Shown: piece after piece, positions 12,158 through 20,550 of the stretch
Position numbering within the stretch: position 1 is the stretch's first letter
Layout of the letters: each line of letters starts with the position of its first letter
Assembly: GCF_000730565.1 (NCBI RefSeq)
Contig: NZ_BBIQ01000002.1
Coordinates: 124,001 to 188,000, forward strand
Direction of reading: 5' to 3'
DNA length: 64,000 nucleotides
From: Pseudomonas fulva NBRC 16637 = DSM 17717
GTDB lineage: Bacteria > Pseudomonadota > Gammaproteobacteria > Pseudomonadales > Pseudomonadaceae
The notes under the pieces: model-generated
Databases searched by the model: none
What the model was told of the DNA's origin: nothing
The model's input: the letters and a program-made list of their open reading frames with translations, nothing else
Made by a program: the position numbers and the translations under genes

Positions 12158-13483
12158 CTAGAACAATGGCACGGTATAGCTGACGGTCACCCGGTTCTGA
12201 TCCTGTGCCCACTCGCTGGGCAATCCACTGCGTAGCATGCCGTTGCGCCAGCTCAAGCCCAGCCCCTTCAGCGCACCGTCCTGCACCACATAGTCCAGGG
12301 CGATGTCACGTTCCCACTCCTTTTCATCACCACCGGCAGTGGTGCGGATGTGCGTGCCCTTGAGGTAGGTGAGCGAGGCAATCAGGCCAGGCATGCCCAA
12401 TGCCGCAAAGTTGTAGCTGTATTGGCCGAAGGTGGTGCGTTCACCTGCACGGGTGAAACTGGTCACCAGCCGGTCGGTGAACAGATACAGGCTCGAGCCC
12501 GCTGCGCCTTCGCCCGTATTGCCCTGGTTGATCTGCACGAAGTTGCCACTGTCCGAGACCCGCTGATGGCCAAGCAACACCGAGTGGCCACCAATGGCGT
12601 AAGTGAACATGGCACTCCAGGTATCATTGTCGATCTTGCCTGGGGTGTCGCCCAGGCCGGTGACGCGATACCCCGCCGCGCGCCCGCTGGCCGAGTCGTT
12701 GCGTCCATCGGCGTCGGTCTTGAAGTAGCGCAGGTCGGTGGTCAGTGACTGGTTGTCGCTCAGGGCCCAGGTGTGCACGAGCCCCGCAAAATGCTGGACG
12801 TAGTAATCCTCCAGCTGGGCGCCGTAATATTGCAGCTTCAAGGCGGGGGTGAGCTGGTAATCAGCCCCGGCAAACACAAACGCATTACTCTCGCGTGTAC
12901 CGCCTGCCACGGCCAGGCCTGAGCGGTTGGTCGAGCCACGGCCGGTGGTGTGCTCCAGGCGACCCCCGGTCAGGGTCAGGCCATCGATTTCTTTGGAGGT
13001 GACGATCCCGCCTTCGAAGGTCTGTGGCAGCAAGCGCCCATCGTTGGCCACCAGAATCGGCAGTTTCGGTTGCAGCGTACCGTAGCGTGCCTCGGTCTGC
13101 GAAAAACGGACCTTGCCGGTCAAGCCCAGGCGACTCCATTCGTCCACCGCGCTGCCATCGCTGGCATCCGGGATCATCGAACTGCCTCGGTGATTGCCTG
13201 CACCGCCATCCAGGCGTAGGCCCAGCAAGCCGAGGGCGTCAACGCCAAACCCCACGGTGCCGTCGGTGAAACCCGACTTGTAGTCGAGCATGAAACCCTG
13301 CGCCCATTCGGCCGTCTTGCTTTGGCCGGCAGGGCCGGGGCGGTCGCGGTAATCGTTGTTGAAGTAGTAGTTGCGCAGGTGCAGGTTGGCTTTGCCGTCC
13401 TCGATGAAGGCCGCCTTGGCAGCCGGAACGGCCAAGGTGGTCAAGGTGAGTAGGTACAGGGGCACGTAGGGCGTTCTTGTCAT
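12158..13483 (-). CDS. OprD-family outer-membrane porin
   Basis: Predicted 18-strand substrate-specific channel for small carboxylates. The ATG at 13483 follows AGGAAG and gives a signal peptide ending near AAKAA. An upstream in-frame start lacks both a ribosome site and a signal peptide. The mature N-terminus FIEDGKANLHLRNYYFNNDYRD and the internal WAQGFMLDYKSGFTDGTVGFGVD are OprD hallmarks, and the chain ends in the barrel-type VTVSYTVPLF. It is 441 residues long. It is the last gene of the leftward thiolase operon, 65 nt after the PPC gene, and presumably admits that pathway's substrate. Confidence 0.92.
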   Translation of the reverse strand: MTRTPYVPLYLLTLTTLAVPAAKAAFIEDGKANLHLRNYYFNNDYRDRPGPAGQSKTAEWAQGFMLDYKSGFTDGTVGFGVDALGLLGLRLDGGAGNHRGSSMIPDASDGSAVDEWSRLGLTGKVRFSQTEARYGTLQPKLPILVANDGRLLPQTFEGGIVTSKEIDGLTLTGGRLEHTTGRGSTNRSGLAVAGGTRESNAFVFAGADYQLTPALKLQYYGAQLEDYYVQHFAGLVHTWALSDNQSLTTDLRYFKTDADGRNDSASGRAAGYRVTGLGDTPGKIDNDTWSAMFTYAIGGHSVLLGHQRVSDSGNFVQINQGNTGEGAAGSSLYLFTDRLVTSFTRAGERTTFGQYSYNFAALGMPGLIASLTYLKGTHIRTTAGGDEKEWERDIALDYVVQDGALKGLGLSWRNGMLRSGLPSEWAQDQNRVTVSYTVPLF

Positions 13484-13548
13484 TGTTTTCTTCCTGAGGG
13501 TGATAGGCGCCCAGGGAGCGGGCGCAAAGGGTGCTGCAGGGTGGGCAA

Positions 13549-13947
13549 TCAGTCCTGCAGCCACTCCTGCAGGGTGAGCTCCACGGTGATGAAGGACAGG
13601 TTGCGGCCCCGTTGCAGGCAGCCGGCAAAGAGCTTGCCATCGGCGTCGGCGAGCACTGCCTGAAGGTGGCTTCGGCCGGCGATGACCTCACCGCTCAGGC
13701 TGAGGATCTCGATACCGGGCCCGGGTACATGAATGGCTTGATGTCCGCGCTCACCGTGGTAGCGCAGTTCGCCGTCGATCAGGCTGCCCAGCCCGCCACG
13801 GACCACGGCGCAGGCGATGCCGTGGCTGGCGCAGAGGGCTTCGGCGCTGTCGATCACATCTTCGTTGGGCTTGAGGCGGGCGACCACCAGCCGCCCGAGG
13901 CGGCCTTGCTGGACCTGCGAGGTAGTCGTGGACAGGGCAGGTGTCAT
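13549..13947 (-). CDS. PPC (DUF296) domain protein with degenerate metal site
   Basis: Single PPC (plant and prokaryote conserved) domain of 132 residues. It matches the fold pattern well: LVVARLKPNEDVIDSA, GGLGSLIDGELRYHG and GPGIEILSLSGEV, followed by the last strand pair. In typical members a histidine pair and a GGH motif bind metal. Here the first has become SHLQAV and the GGH has become AGC, so the metal site looks lost. It begins 4 nt inside the next PPC gene, and the two proteins probably work as a pair, perhaps mixed trimers. The function is unknown. Many bacterial homologues are labelled DNA-binding, which I would not assume here. Confidence 0.75.
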   Translation of the reverse strand: MTPALSTTTSQVQQGRLGRLVVARLKPNEDVIDSAEALCASHGIACAVVRGGLGSLIDGELRYHGERGHQAIHVPGPGIEILSLSGEVIAGRSHLQAVLADADGKLFAGCLQRGRNLSFITVELTLQEWLQD

Positions 13948-14495
13948 GAGGCCTCCTTGATCACAGGGTGCAGCAGGTTGAAGTGGGTCTCGGTGTCAGG
14001 CTGCACCTGGTAGGCGACGTGCTCGAACAGGCATAGCCGCAGCACCAAGGGTTCGCTACCGACCACGACCCGCTGCAATACCAGGTGCCCACCGTGCTGT
14101 TGCCCAAGGCTGTCGAGCATGCCGGCGTGGCAATGCAGCAACGGGGCACCGCTGGCATCCCTGCCGACAGTCAAGGCACCGCTGATGAACGTCACAGGGC
14201 CTGTGAGCTCCACGGGCTTGCCATAGTCGTAAGGGCGTTGGCTGTCGCTCGTGGTCACCATGCGGTGGTAGGCCAAGGCGCACGCGCTGCCCCACAGCAC
14301 GCGGCCGACCGCGCTCTGGTAGCGACAGCGCTCGAGCACCGCCAGCAGGCTTTCGGCCACCTGGCTGCCGGACGCAAGCTCCACGCGCAGTTCCTGGCTG
14401 CACGCCACTTCACAGTCGAGCAGCCGGGGTAGGCGGGCCGGGCCTGCGTGCTTGAAGTGGCGCACCCCGCTGCGCAATTCGAAATGGGGCCTCAT
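13944..14495 (-). CDS. Second PPC (DUF296)-like protein with intact His motif
   Basis: A 183-residue protein whose C-terminal half reads as a PPC domain: GPVTFISGALTV, LLHCHAGMLDSLGQQHGGHLV and then paired strands. The HCH and GGH histidines expected for metal binding are present here, unlike in the neighbour at 13549. The N-terminal half (ELRVELASGSQVAESLLAVLERC) fits the first part of the fold with insertions. It overlaps the acyl-CoA ligase stop upstream and the PPC partner start downstream by 4 nt each. That coupling implies stoichiometric expression with the ligase and thiolase. Function is unknown. Confidence 0.65.
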   Translation of the reverse strand: MRPHFELRSGVRHFKHAGPARLPRLLDCEVACSQELRVELASGSQVAESLLAVLERCRYQSAVGRVLWGSACALAYHRMVTTSDSQRPYDYGKPVELTGPVTFISGALTVGRDASGAPLLHCHAGMLDSLGQQHGGHLVLQRVVVGSEPLVLRLCLFEHVAYQVQPDTETHFNLLHPVIKEAS

Positions 14496-16072
14496 GCCGA
14501 TTGCTCCGTGCCAGTCTCGAGCAACGTGCGGATGTGTTTCTTGACGATCTTGCCGTAGCCGGACTTTGGCATCTCATGCCAGCGCACGAACTGCTTGGGC
14601 CATTTGTAGCGCGCCAGACGCGGCTCCAGGTGCGCGAGCAGTTGCTCATCGCTGACCTCGGCCGTGGTAACGATCACCGCGCAACCGCATTCGCCCCATT
14701 TGTCGTCTGGCATGCCGAGTACGGCCACTTCGTTGACGGCAGGATGGGTCAGCAACGCTTCCTCCACTTCGCGTGGATACACGTTCGAGCCACCGGAGAT
14801 GTACATGTCCGAGGCGCGCCCGGTGATGAACAGGTAACCGTGCGCGTCCACATGCCCCAGATCGCCGGTATGGAACCAGCCATGGCGGAAGCATTCGGCA
14901 TTGGCCTGAGGGTTGTTGTAATAGCCGGCGAACACGGCCGGGCCGCGCACGCAGATTTCGCCGTCCGTACCCGTGGGCAGCTCGTGGCCTTTGTCGTCGA
15001 GAATGGCCACCTGCATGCCGGTGCGCGGGTAGCCGCAGGAACCGACCTTGGCCTGGGGGCCATCGTCGGCATCATGGCAGTCGGCGGGCAGCACCGTGAT
15101 GTTGCCGGTGACCTCGCCAAGGCCGTAATACTGGACCAGCACCTTGCCCAATGTGCGCAGCGCATGGCACTGGTCCGCGCGGTACATGGGGGCGCCTGCG
15201 TAGATGACGTAGCGCAGACTGCTGTGATCGTAACGGCTGATGGCCGGGTCTTCGGTGAGCATCTTGACGATGGTCGGTACCGTGAACAGGTTGTCGATAC
15301 GGTGCTGCTGCACCAGGCGCCAGGCCTCGTCGCAGTCCAGCCGGTCCCCGACAGGGAGCACGCAAGCAGCACCCCGGGCTACGTTGACCAGTGCATGAAT
15401 ACCGGCCCCGTGGGACAAGGGGGCCAGTACCAGCGAACGTGACTGCTGGCTCAGGCAGGGCATCAGGTCGGCCAAGTGGTTGTTGACCACGAATGCCATT
15501 TGCCCGTGGGTCAGTACCCCTGCCTTGGGGTGCCCGGTGGTGCCCGAGGTGTAAAAGAACCAGAGCGGGTCGTTGTAGTTCACCTCGGCAGGGCGAAACC
15601 CTGGCTGAAGCTGGGCGCCTTCATCGAGCAGGGCAGCGTAGGCCAGTTCACCCGGGCGTGGCGCCGCCATGGCAATCACGGTCTGCAGTGCCGGTGATGC
15701 CTGTCGCACAGCGTCCACATAATGGCCGAAACCTTCGTCGTAGAGCATCGCTACTGCGCCGCTGGAACTGCCCAGGTAGGCGGCTTCGGGTGGGGTGATG
15801 CGCACATTGGTGGGCACCCAGACCATACCCAGGCGAAAGGCCACCCAGGCACTTTCGAACAGCGGCAGGTTGTTGCGCGAGTGCACCAGCAAGCGGTCGC
15901 CCTTGCCCAAGCCGCGTGCACGCAGCGCGGCAGCGATGCTGTCAACACGGTGCAGCAGTTGGCGCCATGACACCTGGTGATCGCCGCGAATGAAGCCTGG
16001 CAGGTCAGGCAAACGCCTAGCCACCTGGGCCAGCAACTCCCCCAGGTTCATGACATTGTCGATTCCGTTCAT
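14492..16072 (-). CDS. AMP-forming acyl-CoA synthetase (class I adenylate-forming)
   Basis: Activates a carboxylic acid to its CoA thioester with ATP. The 526 residues hold the P-loop YTSGTTGHPKAGVLTH near residue 178 and the A5 motif YGLGEVTG near 320. The A7 motif WFHTGDLGHVDAHGYLFITGR lies near 408. The A8 hinge GGSNVYPREVEEAL and the C-terminal catalytic lysine in PKSGYGKIVKK are also present. The substrate cannot be read from sequence. It overlaps the thiolase stop and the PPC gene start by 4 nt, so it is an internal gene of a coupled operon. Confidence 0.92.
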   Translation of the reverse strand: MNGIDNVMNLGELLAQVARRLPDLPGFIRGDHQVSWRQLLHRVDSIAAALRARGLGKGDRLLVHSRNNLPLFESAWVAFRLGMVWVPTNVRITPPEAAYLGSSSGAVAMLYDEGFGHYVDAVRQASPALQTVIAMAAPRPGELAYAALLDEGAQLQPGFRPAEVNYNDPLWFFYTSGTTGHPKAGVLTHGQMAFVVNNHLADLMPCLSQQSRSLVLAPLSHGAGIHALVNVARGAACVLPVGDRLDCDEAWRLVQQHRIDNLFTVPTIVKMLTEDPAISRYDHSSLRYVIYAGAPMYRADQCHALRTLGKVLVQYYGLGEVTGNITVLPADCHDADDGPQAKVGSCGYPRTGMQVAILDDKGHELPTGTDGEICVRGPAVFAGYYNNPQANAECFRHGWFHTGDLGHVDAHGYLFITGRASDMYISGGSNVYPREVEEALLTHPAVNEVAVLGMPDDKWGECGCAVIVTTAEVSDEQLLAHLEPRLARYKWPKQFVRWHEMPKSGYGKIVKKHIRTLLETGTEQSA

Positions 16073-17238
16073 CGCACGCTCTCCAGAATGCTCACGTAGT
16101 TGGTCACGGCGGCCCCGCCCATGTTGAACACGCCGGCTCGGTCTGCGCGCGGCAGTTGCATGTCGCCGGCCTGGCCGGTGAGCTGCATGGCCGCCATCAC
16201 GTGCATCGAGACGCCGGTCGCACCAATGGGATGGCCCTTGGACTTGAGGCCACCGGAGGGGTTGATCGGGAGCCTGCCGTCCTTGCGGCTGACGCCGTCG
16301 GCGATTACCCGTGCGCCTTGACCGCGTTCGGCCAGGCCCATGGCCTCGTATTCGAGCAGTTCGGCGATGGTGAAGCAGTCATGGGTCTCCACCAGGGACA
16401 GGTCTTCCAGCGTCAGGCGCGCCTGGCTCAGCGCCTGCTGCCAGGCACGTGCAGCGCCTTCGAATACCGTGGGGTCGCGCCGTGACAATGGCAGGAAGTC
16501 GTTGACCTGGACGGCTGCGCGAAAGCGAACGGCCTGGCCGCTCCCGGTGGGTTGATCGCCCCGGCTGATCACCAGGGCGGCCGCGCCGTCGCTGATCAGT
16601 GAACAATCACTGCGCTTGAGGGGCCCCGCCACGAAGGGGTTCTTGTCCGAAGATGTGCGGCAGAAGTCGTAGCCCACGTCGCGGCGCATGTGCGCATACG
16701 GGTTGAGCGCGCCGTTGGCGTGGTTCTTGGCGGCGATCATGGCCAGTGCGTCGGACTGATCACCATAGCGATCGAAATAGGCGCTGGCGATGTTGCCGAA
16801 CACCCCGGCAAAGCCGTTCTCGATGTTGGCTTCTTCGGGCGTATAGCAGCACTTGAGCAGGATCTTCCCCACCTCGGCCGTGGGCAGGCTGTTCATCTTC
16901 TCGAAGCCCACTACCAGGGCATGGCGCGATTGTCCGCTCAGCACGGCGTGCAAGGCCGAGTGAATCGCCGCTGAACCGGTGGAGCAGGCGTTCTCCACGC
17001 GCACGGCCGGAGTGAAACGCAGTGCTGGCAGGTGATTGGCGAGCAGGGCGGACGGGAAGTCCTGGTAGAGAAAACCTGCATTGAAGTGGCCGACGTGTAC
17101 CGAATCGATCTGCTGTGCATCGAGCCCTGCGTGATTCAGGGCGCCGAGGGCCGCGTCAGCCATCATGTGCTCGGGGTCGATGTCGGGAAACTTGCCGAAG
17201 GGGGCGTGGTACCAGCCGTTGATGAGGGGTGAATGCAT
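16069..17238 (-). CDS. SCP2-type thiolase (acetyl-CoA acyltransferase family)
   Basis: Cleaves 3-ketoacyl-CoA with CoA, or the reverse. The ATG at 17238 follows a GAGGA ribosome site and gives 389 residues; the upstream open frame is not thiolase-like. The nucleophilic cysteine lies in VENACSTGSAAIHSAL. The catalytic histidine lies in KGHPIGATGVS. The usual second-cysteine CxG is replaced by FNMGG, which is normal for the SCP2 subfamily. Such thiolases often pair with a DUF35 zinc-ribbon/OB protein. None is present here, and PPC proteins occupy the operon instead. First gene of the operon, 36 nt from a sigma-54 promoter. Confidence 0.88.
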   Translation of the reverse strand: MHSPLINGWYHAPFGKFPDIDPEHMMADAALGALNHAGLDAQQIDSVHVGHFNAGFLYQDFPSALLANHLPALRFTPAVRVENACSTGSAAIHSALHAVLSGQSRHALVVGFEKMNSLPTAEVGKILLKCCYTPEEANIENGFAGVFGNIASAYFDRYGDQSDALAMIAAKNHANGALNPYAHMRRDVGYDFCRTSSDKNPFVAGPLKRSDCSLISDGAAALVISRGDQPTGSGQAVRFRAAVQVNDFLPLSRRDPTVFEGAARAWQQALSQARLTLEDLSLVETHDCFTIAELLEYEAMGLAERGQGARVIADGVSRKDGRLPINPSGGLKSKGHPIGATGVSMHVMAAMQLTGQAGDMQLPRADRAGVFNMGGAAVTNYVSILESVR

Positions 17239-17273
17239 GAGAGTAATCCTCGCTCGGGGTTGGCGAGGTCGAG

Positions 17274-17289
17274 GGCAAGAACGGTGCCA
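17274..17289 (-). promoter_or_regulatory. Sigma-54 (-24/-12) promoter of the thiolase operon
   Basis: The minus strand reads TGGCACCGTTCTTGCC. The GG and GC dinucleotides are separated by exactly 10 nt, as RpoN promoters require, and TGGCAC and TTGC match the consensus. The predicted start is about 25 nt before the ribosome site region of the thiolase gene. Confidence 0.75.
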
Positions 17290-17363
17290 GGCCTGCGGCA
17301 AGCGCTCTGCCACGCGCATTCGTGGCACGTTCGACGGTGGCGACGGGTAGCGAGCACGTGCTA

Positions 17364-17410
17364 CAGGTGTCGCCTTGACTTGGCAAGCGACACCCAAGGG
17401 AGACACCTGT
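17364..17410. promoter_or_regulatory. Nested inverted repeats, candidate enhancer/operator between divergent operons
   Basis: ACAGGTGTC (17364-17372) and GACACCTGT (17402-17410) are perfect inverted copies. Inside them GTGTCGC (17367-17373) and GCGACAC (17387-17393) form a second perfect pair. The element lies about 75 bp from the left sigma-54 promoter and 137 bp from the right one, a typical enhancer distance for a bacterial enhancer-binding protein. Confidence 0.55.
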
Positions 17411-17425
17411 TACACACTCAGGCAG

Positions 17426-17519
17426 TGGCGAGATGCCCACTGGCACAGCAAGACGCGTCAGTGGATTTTATTTAGCATTTTAAAATCAAGCAGTTAAGCG
17501 CGTATGGCGGATGCCCACT
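17426..17519. repeat. Direct repeat pair upstream of the TRAP operon promoter
   Basis: TGGCGAGATGCCCACT (17426-17441) recurs as TGGCGGATGCCCACT (17505-17519), differing by one inserted base. The copies start 79 bp apart and lie just upstream of the right-hand sigma-54 promoter. They could be a second regulator's sites. An A/T-rich stretch (17464-17490) between them could bend DNA or bind IHF. Confidence 0.45.
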
Positions 17520-17546
17520 ACGCTACACCGTACATCCGCTTGAGTG

Positions 17547-17562
17547 TGGCACCTCTATTGCA
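17547..17562 (+). promoter_or_regulatory. Sigma-54 (-24/-12) promoter of the TRAP operon
   Basis: TGGCACCTCTATTGCA has GG and GC separated by exactly 10 nt and matches the RpoN consensus TGGCAC-N5-TTGCA. The dctP start codon is 65 nt downstream of the element. Confidence 0.8.
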
Positions 17563-17626
17563 ACGTCATCTGCACCATCGCCGTATCCCACTCGATCAAT
17601 AAGAACAAATAGGTCAGGAGAGCTTC

Positions 17627-18658
17627 ATGAGCGATTTCACCCGCCGTTCCTTCATCAAGACGGCCTCCCTGGCATCGGCGGCCGTTGCCGCTGCCGGCCT
17701 GGGCCTCTACAGCACTGGTGCCCGGGCTGCCGACTTCAAACTCAAGTTTGCCAACAACCTGCCCATCAGCCACCCCATGAACGTGCGCGCCCGGGCCATG
17801 GCCAAGGCCATCAAGGAGGAGACCAACGGCGCCTTGGTGGTGCAGGTATTTCCAAGCAGCCAGCTGGGCAGCGACACCGATACTCTTGCCCAGGTGCGCT
17901 CCGGGGCGGTCGATCTGTTTTCCCTCTCGCCCGTGATCCTGGGCACCATGGTGCCGTCGGTGCAGATAAGCGCCGTAGGCTTTGCGTTCAAGGATTACCA
18001 GCAGGTGTGGAGCGCAATGGACGGTGCCTTGGGTGAGCATGTGCGCGCTGAGATCGCCAAGACCGGCACCCTGTTCGCATTCGACCACATGTGGGACAAC
18101 GGCTTTCGCGTTACCACCACCAGCACCCGACCGGTCGCGAGCCCGGACGACTTGCGCGGCATGAAGCTGCGTGTTCCGCCCAGCCCGATCATCATGTCGA
18201 TCTTCCGCGCTCTGGAAGCTGCGCCGACCAGCATCAACTTCGCCGAAGTGTATTCGGCCTTGCAGACCCGGATCGTCGAAGGGCAGGAAAACCCCATGAC
18301 CCTGGTATCGACGGCCAAACTTTACGAAGTGCAGAAATATTGCTCGCTGACCAACCATGTGTGGGATGGCTTCTGGATGCTCGGCAACAGTGCCTCGATC
18401 GGGCGCCTGCCGGCGGATATGCAGGCGATCCTGCGCAAGCACATCGACGCGGCGGTGATAGGCCAACGCCAGGACCTGGCCAAGCTCGAAGGCAGTACCC
18501 GCGATACCTTGAAAGGACAAGGCCTGGAACTGGTCGAGGCGCCTGCCGATCCGTTTCGCGACAAGCTGCGCAGTGCCAATTACTACGCCGATTGGCACGA
18601 CAAGTTCGGCGACCAGGCCTGGAGCATCCTTGAACAATACGCCGGGAAGCTGGCGTGA
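17627..18658 (+). CDS. dctP: TRAP transporter substrate-binding protein DctP
   Basis: Periplasmic binding protein that delivers a carboxylate to a Na+-coupled TRAP permease. The 343 residues begin with a Tat-type signal, TRRSFIKTASL, cut after ARAAD. The mature part has FANNLPISHPMNVRA and GFRVTTTSTRPV, then GMKLRVPPSPI, where the conserved arginine clamps the substrate carboxylate. A QTRIVEGQENP block follows. AGGAG precedes the ATG. The stop overlaps the start of the DctQM gene by 4 nt. The substrate is unknown; the operon partners suggest an acid that is later CoA-activated. Confidence 0.93.
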   Translation: MSDFTRRSFIKTASLASAAVAAAGLGLYSTGARAADFKLKFANNLPISHPMNVRARAMAKAIKEETNGALVVQVFPSSQLGSDTDTLAQVRSGAVDLFSLSPVILGTMVPSVQISAVGFAFKDYQQVWSAMDGALGEHVRAEIAKTGTLFAFDHMWDNGFRVTTTSTRPVASPDDLRGMKLRVPPSPIIMSIFRALEAAPTSINFAEVYSALQTRIVEGQENPMTLVSTAKLYEVQKYCSLTNHVWDGFWMLGNSASIGRLPADMQAILRKHIDAAVIGQRQDLAKLEGSTRDTLKGQGLELVEAPADPFRDKLRSANYYADWHDKFGDQAWSILEQYAGKLA

Positions 18659-20538
18659 TGCGCGCGCCAGCGCTTCCGGCCTCCACCGTTTCGCAGCGCC
18701 TGCCGGCCCGGGTGCTCATCTGCCTCAACCAGTGGGCCATGCGCCTGGTGGGCGTGATCGCGGTTGCCCTGATGGTGATCGAGACCTGCGTGCTGCTGGC
18801 CGGCGTGATTGCCCGCTACGTGCTGCATAGCCCATTGATCTGGTCCGACGAACTGGCCTCGTCGTTGTTCATCTGGCTGGCGATGTTCGGCGCCGTACTG
18901 GCGCTGGACCGCGGCGAGCACATGCGCATGTCGGCGCTGGTCAACAAGCTGCCGCAGGCCTGGCGCGGTTTCAGCGAAACCTTGTCGGCGCTGATCGTCT
19001 GCCTGTTCGTGGCGATGATCATCTCGCCGGCCATGCAGCATTCCCACGAACAGATGTGGATCACCACCCCGGCGCTGGGCATTCCCGATGGCGTGCGTGC
19101 TGCGGCGCTGCCCGTTGGAGCGGTGCTGATGCTGCTGGCGGCCGTCGCGCGCATGGCCCGTTATTCGACCGTGCGCCAGTTCATGGCCGGGTTGGCAGTC
19201 GTGGCTACGGTAGCCGCCGCTTTGTGGCTGGCGCAGCCGGTACTGGCAGCGATGGGCAACTACAACCTGGTGGTGTTCTTCCTGGTGCTGCTGGGCGCCT
19301 GCGTGTTCGGCGGCATCCCCATTGCCTTTGCGTTCGGCACGGCGACCATGGCTTACCTGGCCCTGGCGACCCACGCGCCCCTGTCGATCGTGGTCGGTCG
19401 CATGGACGAAGGCATGTCGCACATGGTCCTGCTGGCCGTGCCGCTGTTCGTGTTGCTGGGTGTGGTGCTGCAGTTGTCGGGCATGGCCCGCACGCTCATC
19501 GACTTCATGGCCTCGCTGCTGGGGCACGTGCGTGGCGGTCTGCAATACGTGCTGTTGGGGGCGATGTTCCTGGTGTCGGGTATTTCAGGGTCGAAGGTTG
19601 CCGACATGGCGGCAGTGGCCCCGGCGCTGTTTCCTGAAATGAAGCGGCGCGGATCCAAGCCTGAAGAGTTGGCAGCGCTGTTGTCGGCCACAGGGGCGAT
19701 GACCGAGACGATTCCGCCAAGCTTGGTGCTGATCACCATCGGTGCGGTGTGCAGCGTGTCGATCACGGCGCTGTTCATTGGCGGGTTAATGCCTGCGGTG
19801 GTGGCCACCCTGGCCATTGCGGTGGTGTGCTGGTGGCGCTCGCGCAAGGACGAAGCGCCGGCGATTGCGCGGGCACCCTTGTCCCGCGTGGCCAAGACGT
19901 TCCTGGTTGCCCTGCCGGCTCTGGCGCTGCCGTTGCTGATCCGGGTGGCGGTGCTGGAAGGGGCGGCCACCGCGACCGAAGTCTCGACCATCGGTGTGGC
20001 CTACGTGGTGCTGGTGGGGCTGGTGATGCACCTGTTCATGCGCCATATCGAATGGCGCCGGCTGTACCCGATGTTGCTGGAAGCGGCGGCCTTGTCCGGG
20101 GCGATCCTGCTGATCATCGGCATGGCCTCGGCGATGGCCTGGGCGCTGACCCAATCGGGCTTCTCGCAGTCGCTGGTAGAACTGATCGAGGACATACCCG
20201 GCGGGGTGATGGGGTTCATGGTGGTGACCATCCTCACCTTCCTGATTTTGGGCAGTGTGCTGGAGGGTATCCCGGCCATCGTGCTGTTCGGCCCGCTGAT
20301 GTTCCCCCTGGCCGAAATGCTCGGCATCCACCCGGTGCACTACGCCATGGTCGTGATCCTGGCCATGGGCATCGGCTTGTTCGCACCGCCTTTGGGTGTG
20401 GGTTTCTACGCTGCGTGCGCCATCAGCAAGACGTCATCCGATCATGTCATTCGCCGCGTCTGGGGGTACCTCGGGGCGTTGCTGGTGGCGCTGGTGATCG
20501 TTGCCTGTTTCCCGTGGATTTCCATCGGTTTCCTTTAA
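18655..20538 (+). CDS. Fused TRAP transporter small and large permease subunits (DctQM)
   Basis: Na+-dependent secondary transporter partner of the preceding DctP. The 627 residues contain a four-helix DctQ domain (about 1-170, including IWSDELASSLFIWLAMFGAVLALDRGEHMRM). A linking helix follows, then a DctM domain from about 190 to the end with signatures GGIPIAFAFG, SGSKVADMAAVAP, ALLSATGAMTETIPPS and PPLGVGFYAAC. Q and M are separate genes in most C4-dicarboxylate TRAP systems and fused in a subset, as here. The next gene, an SDR, begins 12 nt downstream. Confidence 0.93.
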   Translation: MMRAPALPASTVSQRLPARVLICLNQWAMRLVGVIAVALMVIETCVLLAGVIARYVLHSPLIWSDELASSLFIWLAMFGAVLALDRGEHMRMSALVNKLPQAWRGFSETLSALIVCLFVAMIISPAMQHSHEQMWITTPALGIPDGVRAAALPVGAVLMLLAAVARMARYSTVRQFMAGLAVVATVAAALWLAQPVLAAMGNYNLVVFFLVLLGACVFGGIPIAFAFGTATMAYLALATHAPLSIVVGRMDEGMSHMVLLAVPLFVLLGVVLQLSGMARTLIDFMASLLGHVRGGLQYVLLGAMFLVSGISGSKVADMAAVAPALFPEMKRRGSKPEELAALLSATGAMTETIPPSLVLITIGAVCSVSITALFIGGLMPAVVATLAIAVVCWWRSRKDEAPAIARAPLSRVAKTFLVALPALALPLLIRVAVLEGAATATEVSTIGVAYVVLVGLVMHLFMRHIEWRRLYPMLLEAAALSGAILLIIGMASAMAWALTQSGFSQSLVELIEDIPGGVMGFMVVTILTFLILGSVLEGIPAIVLFGPLMFPLAEMLGIHPVHYAMVVILAMGIGLFAPPLGVGFYAACAISKTSSDHVIRRVWGYLGALLVALVIVACFPWISIGFL

Positions 20539-20550
20539 GAGAGCGCTGAC

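Noticed and set aside
17441..17456. TGGCACAGCAAGACGC as a third sigma-54 promoter
   Set aside because: GG to GC spacing is 11, not 10, and the TTGC half is absent.
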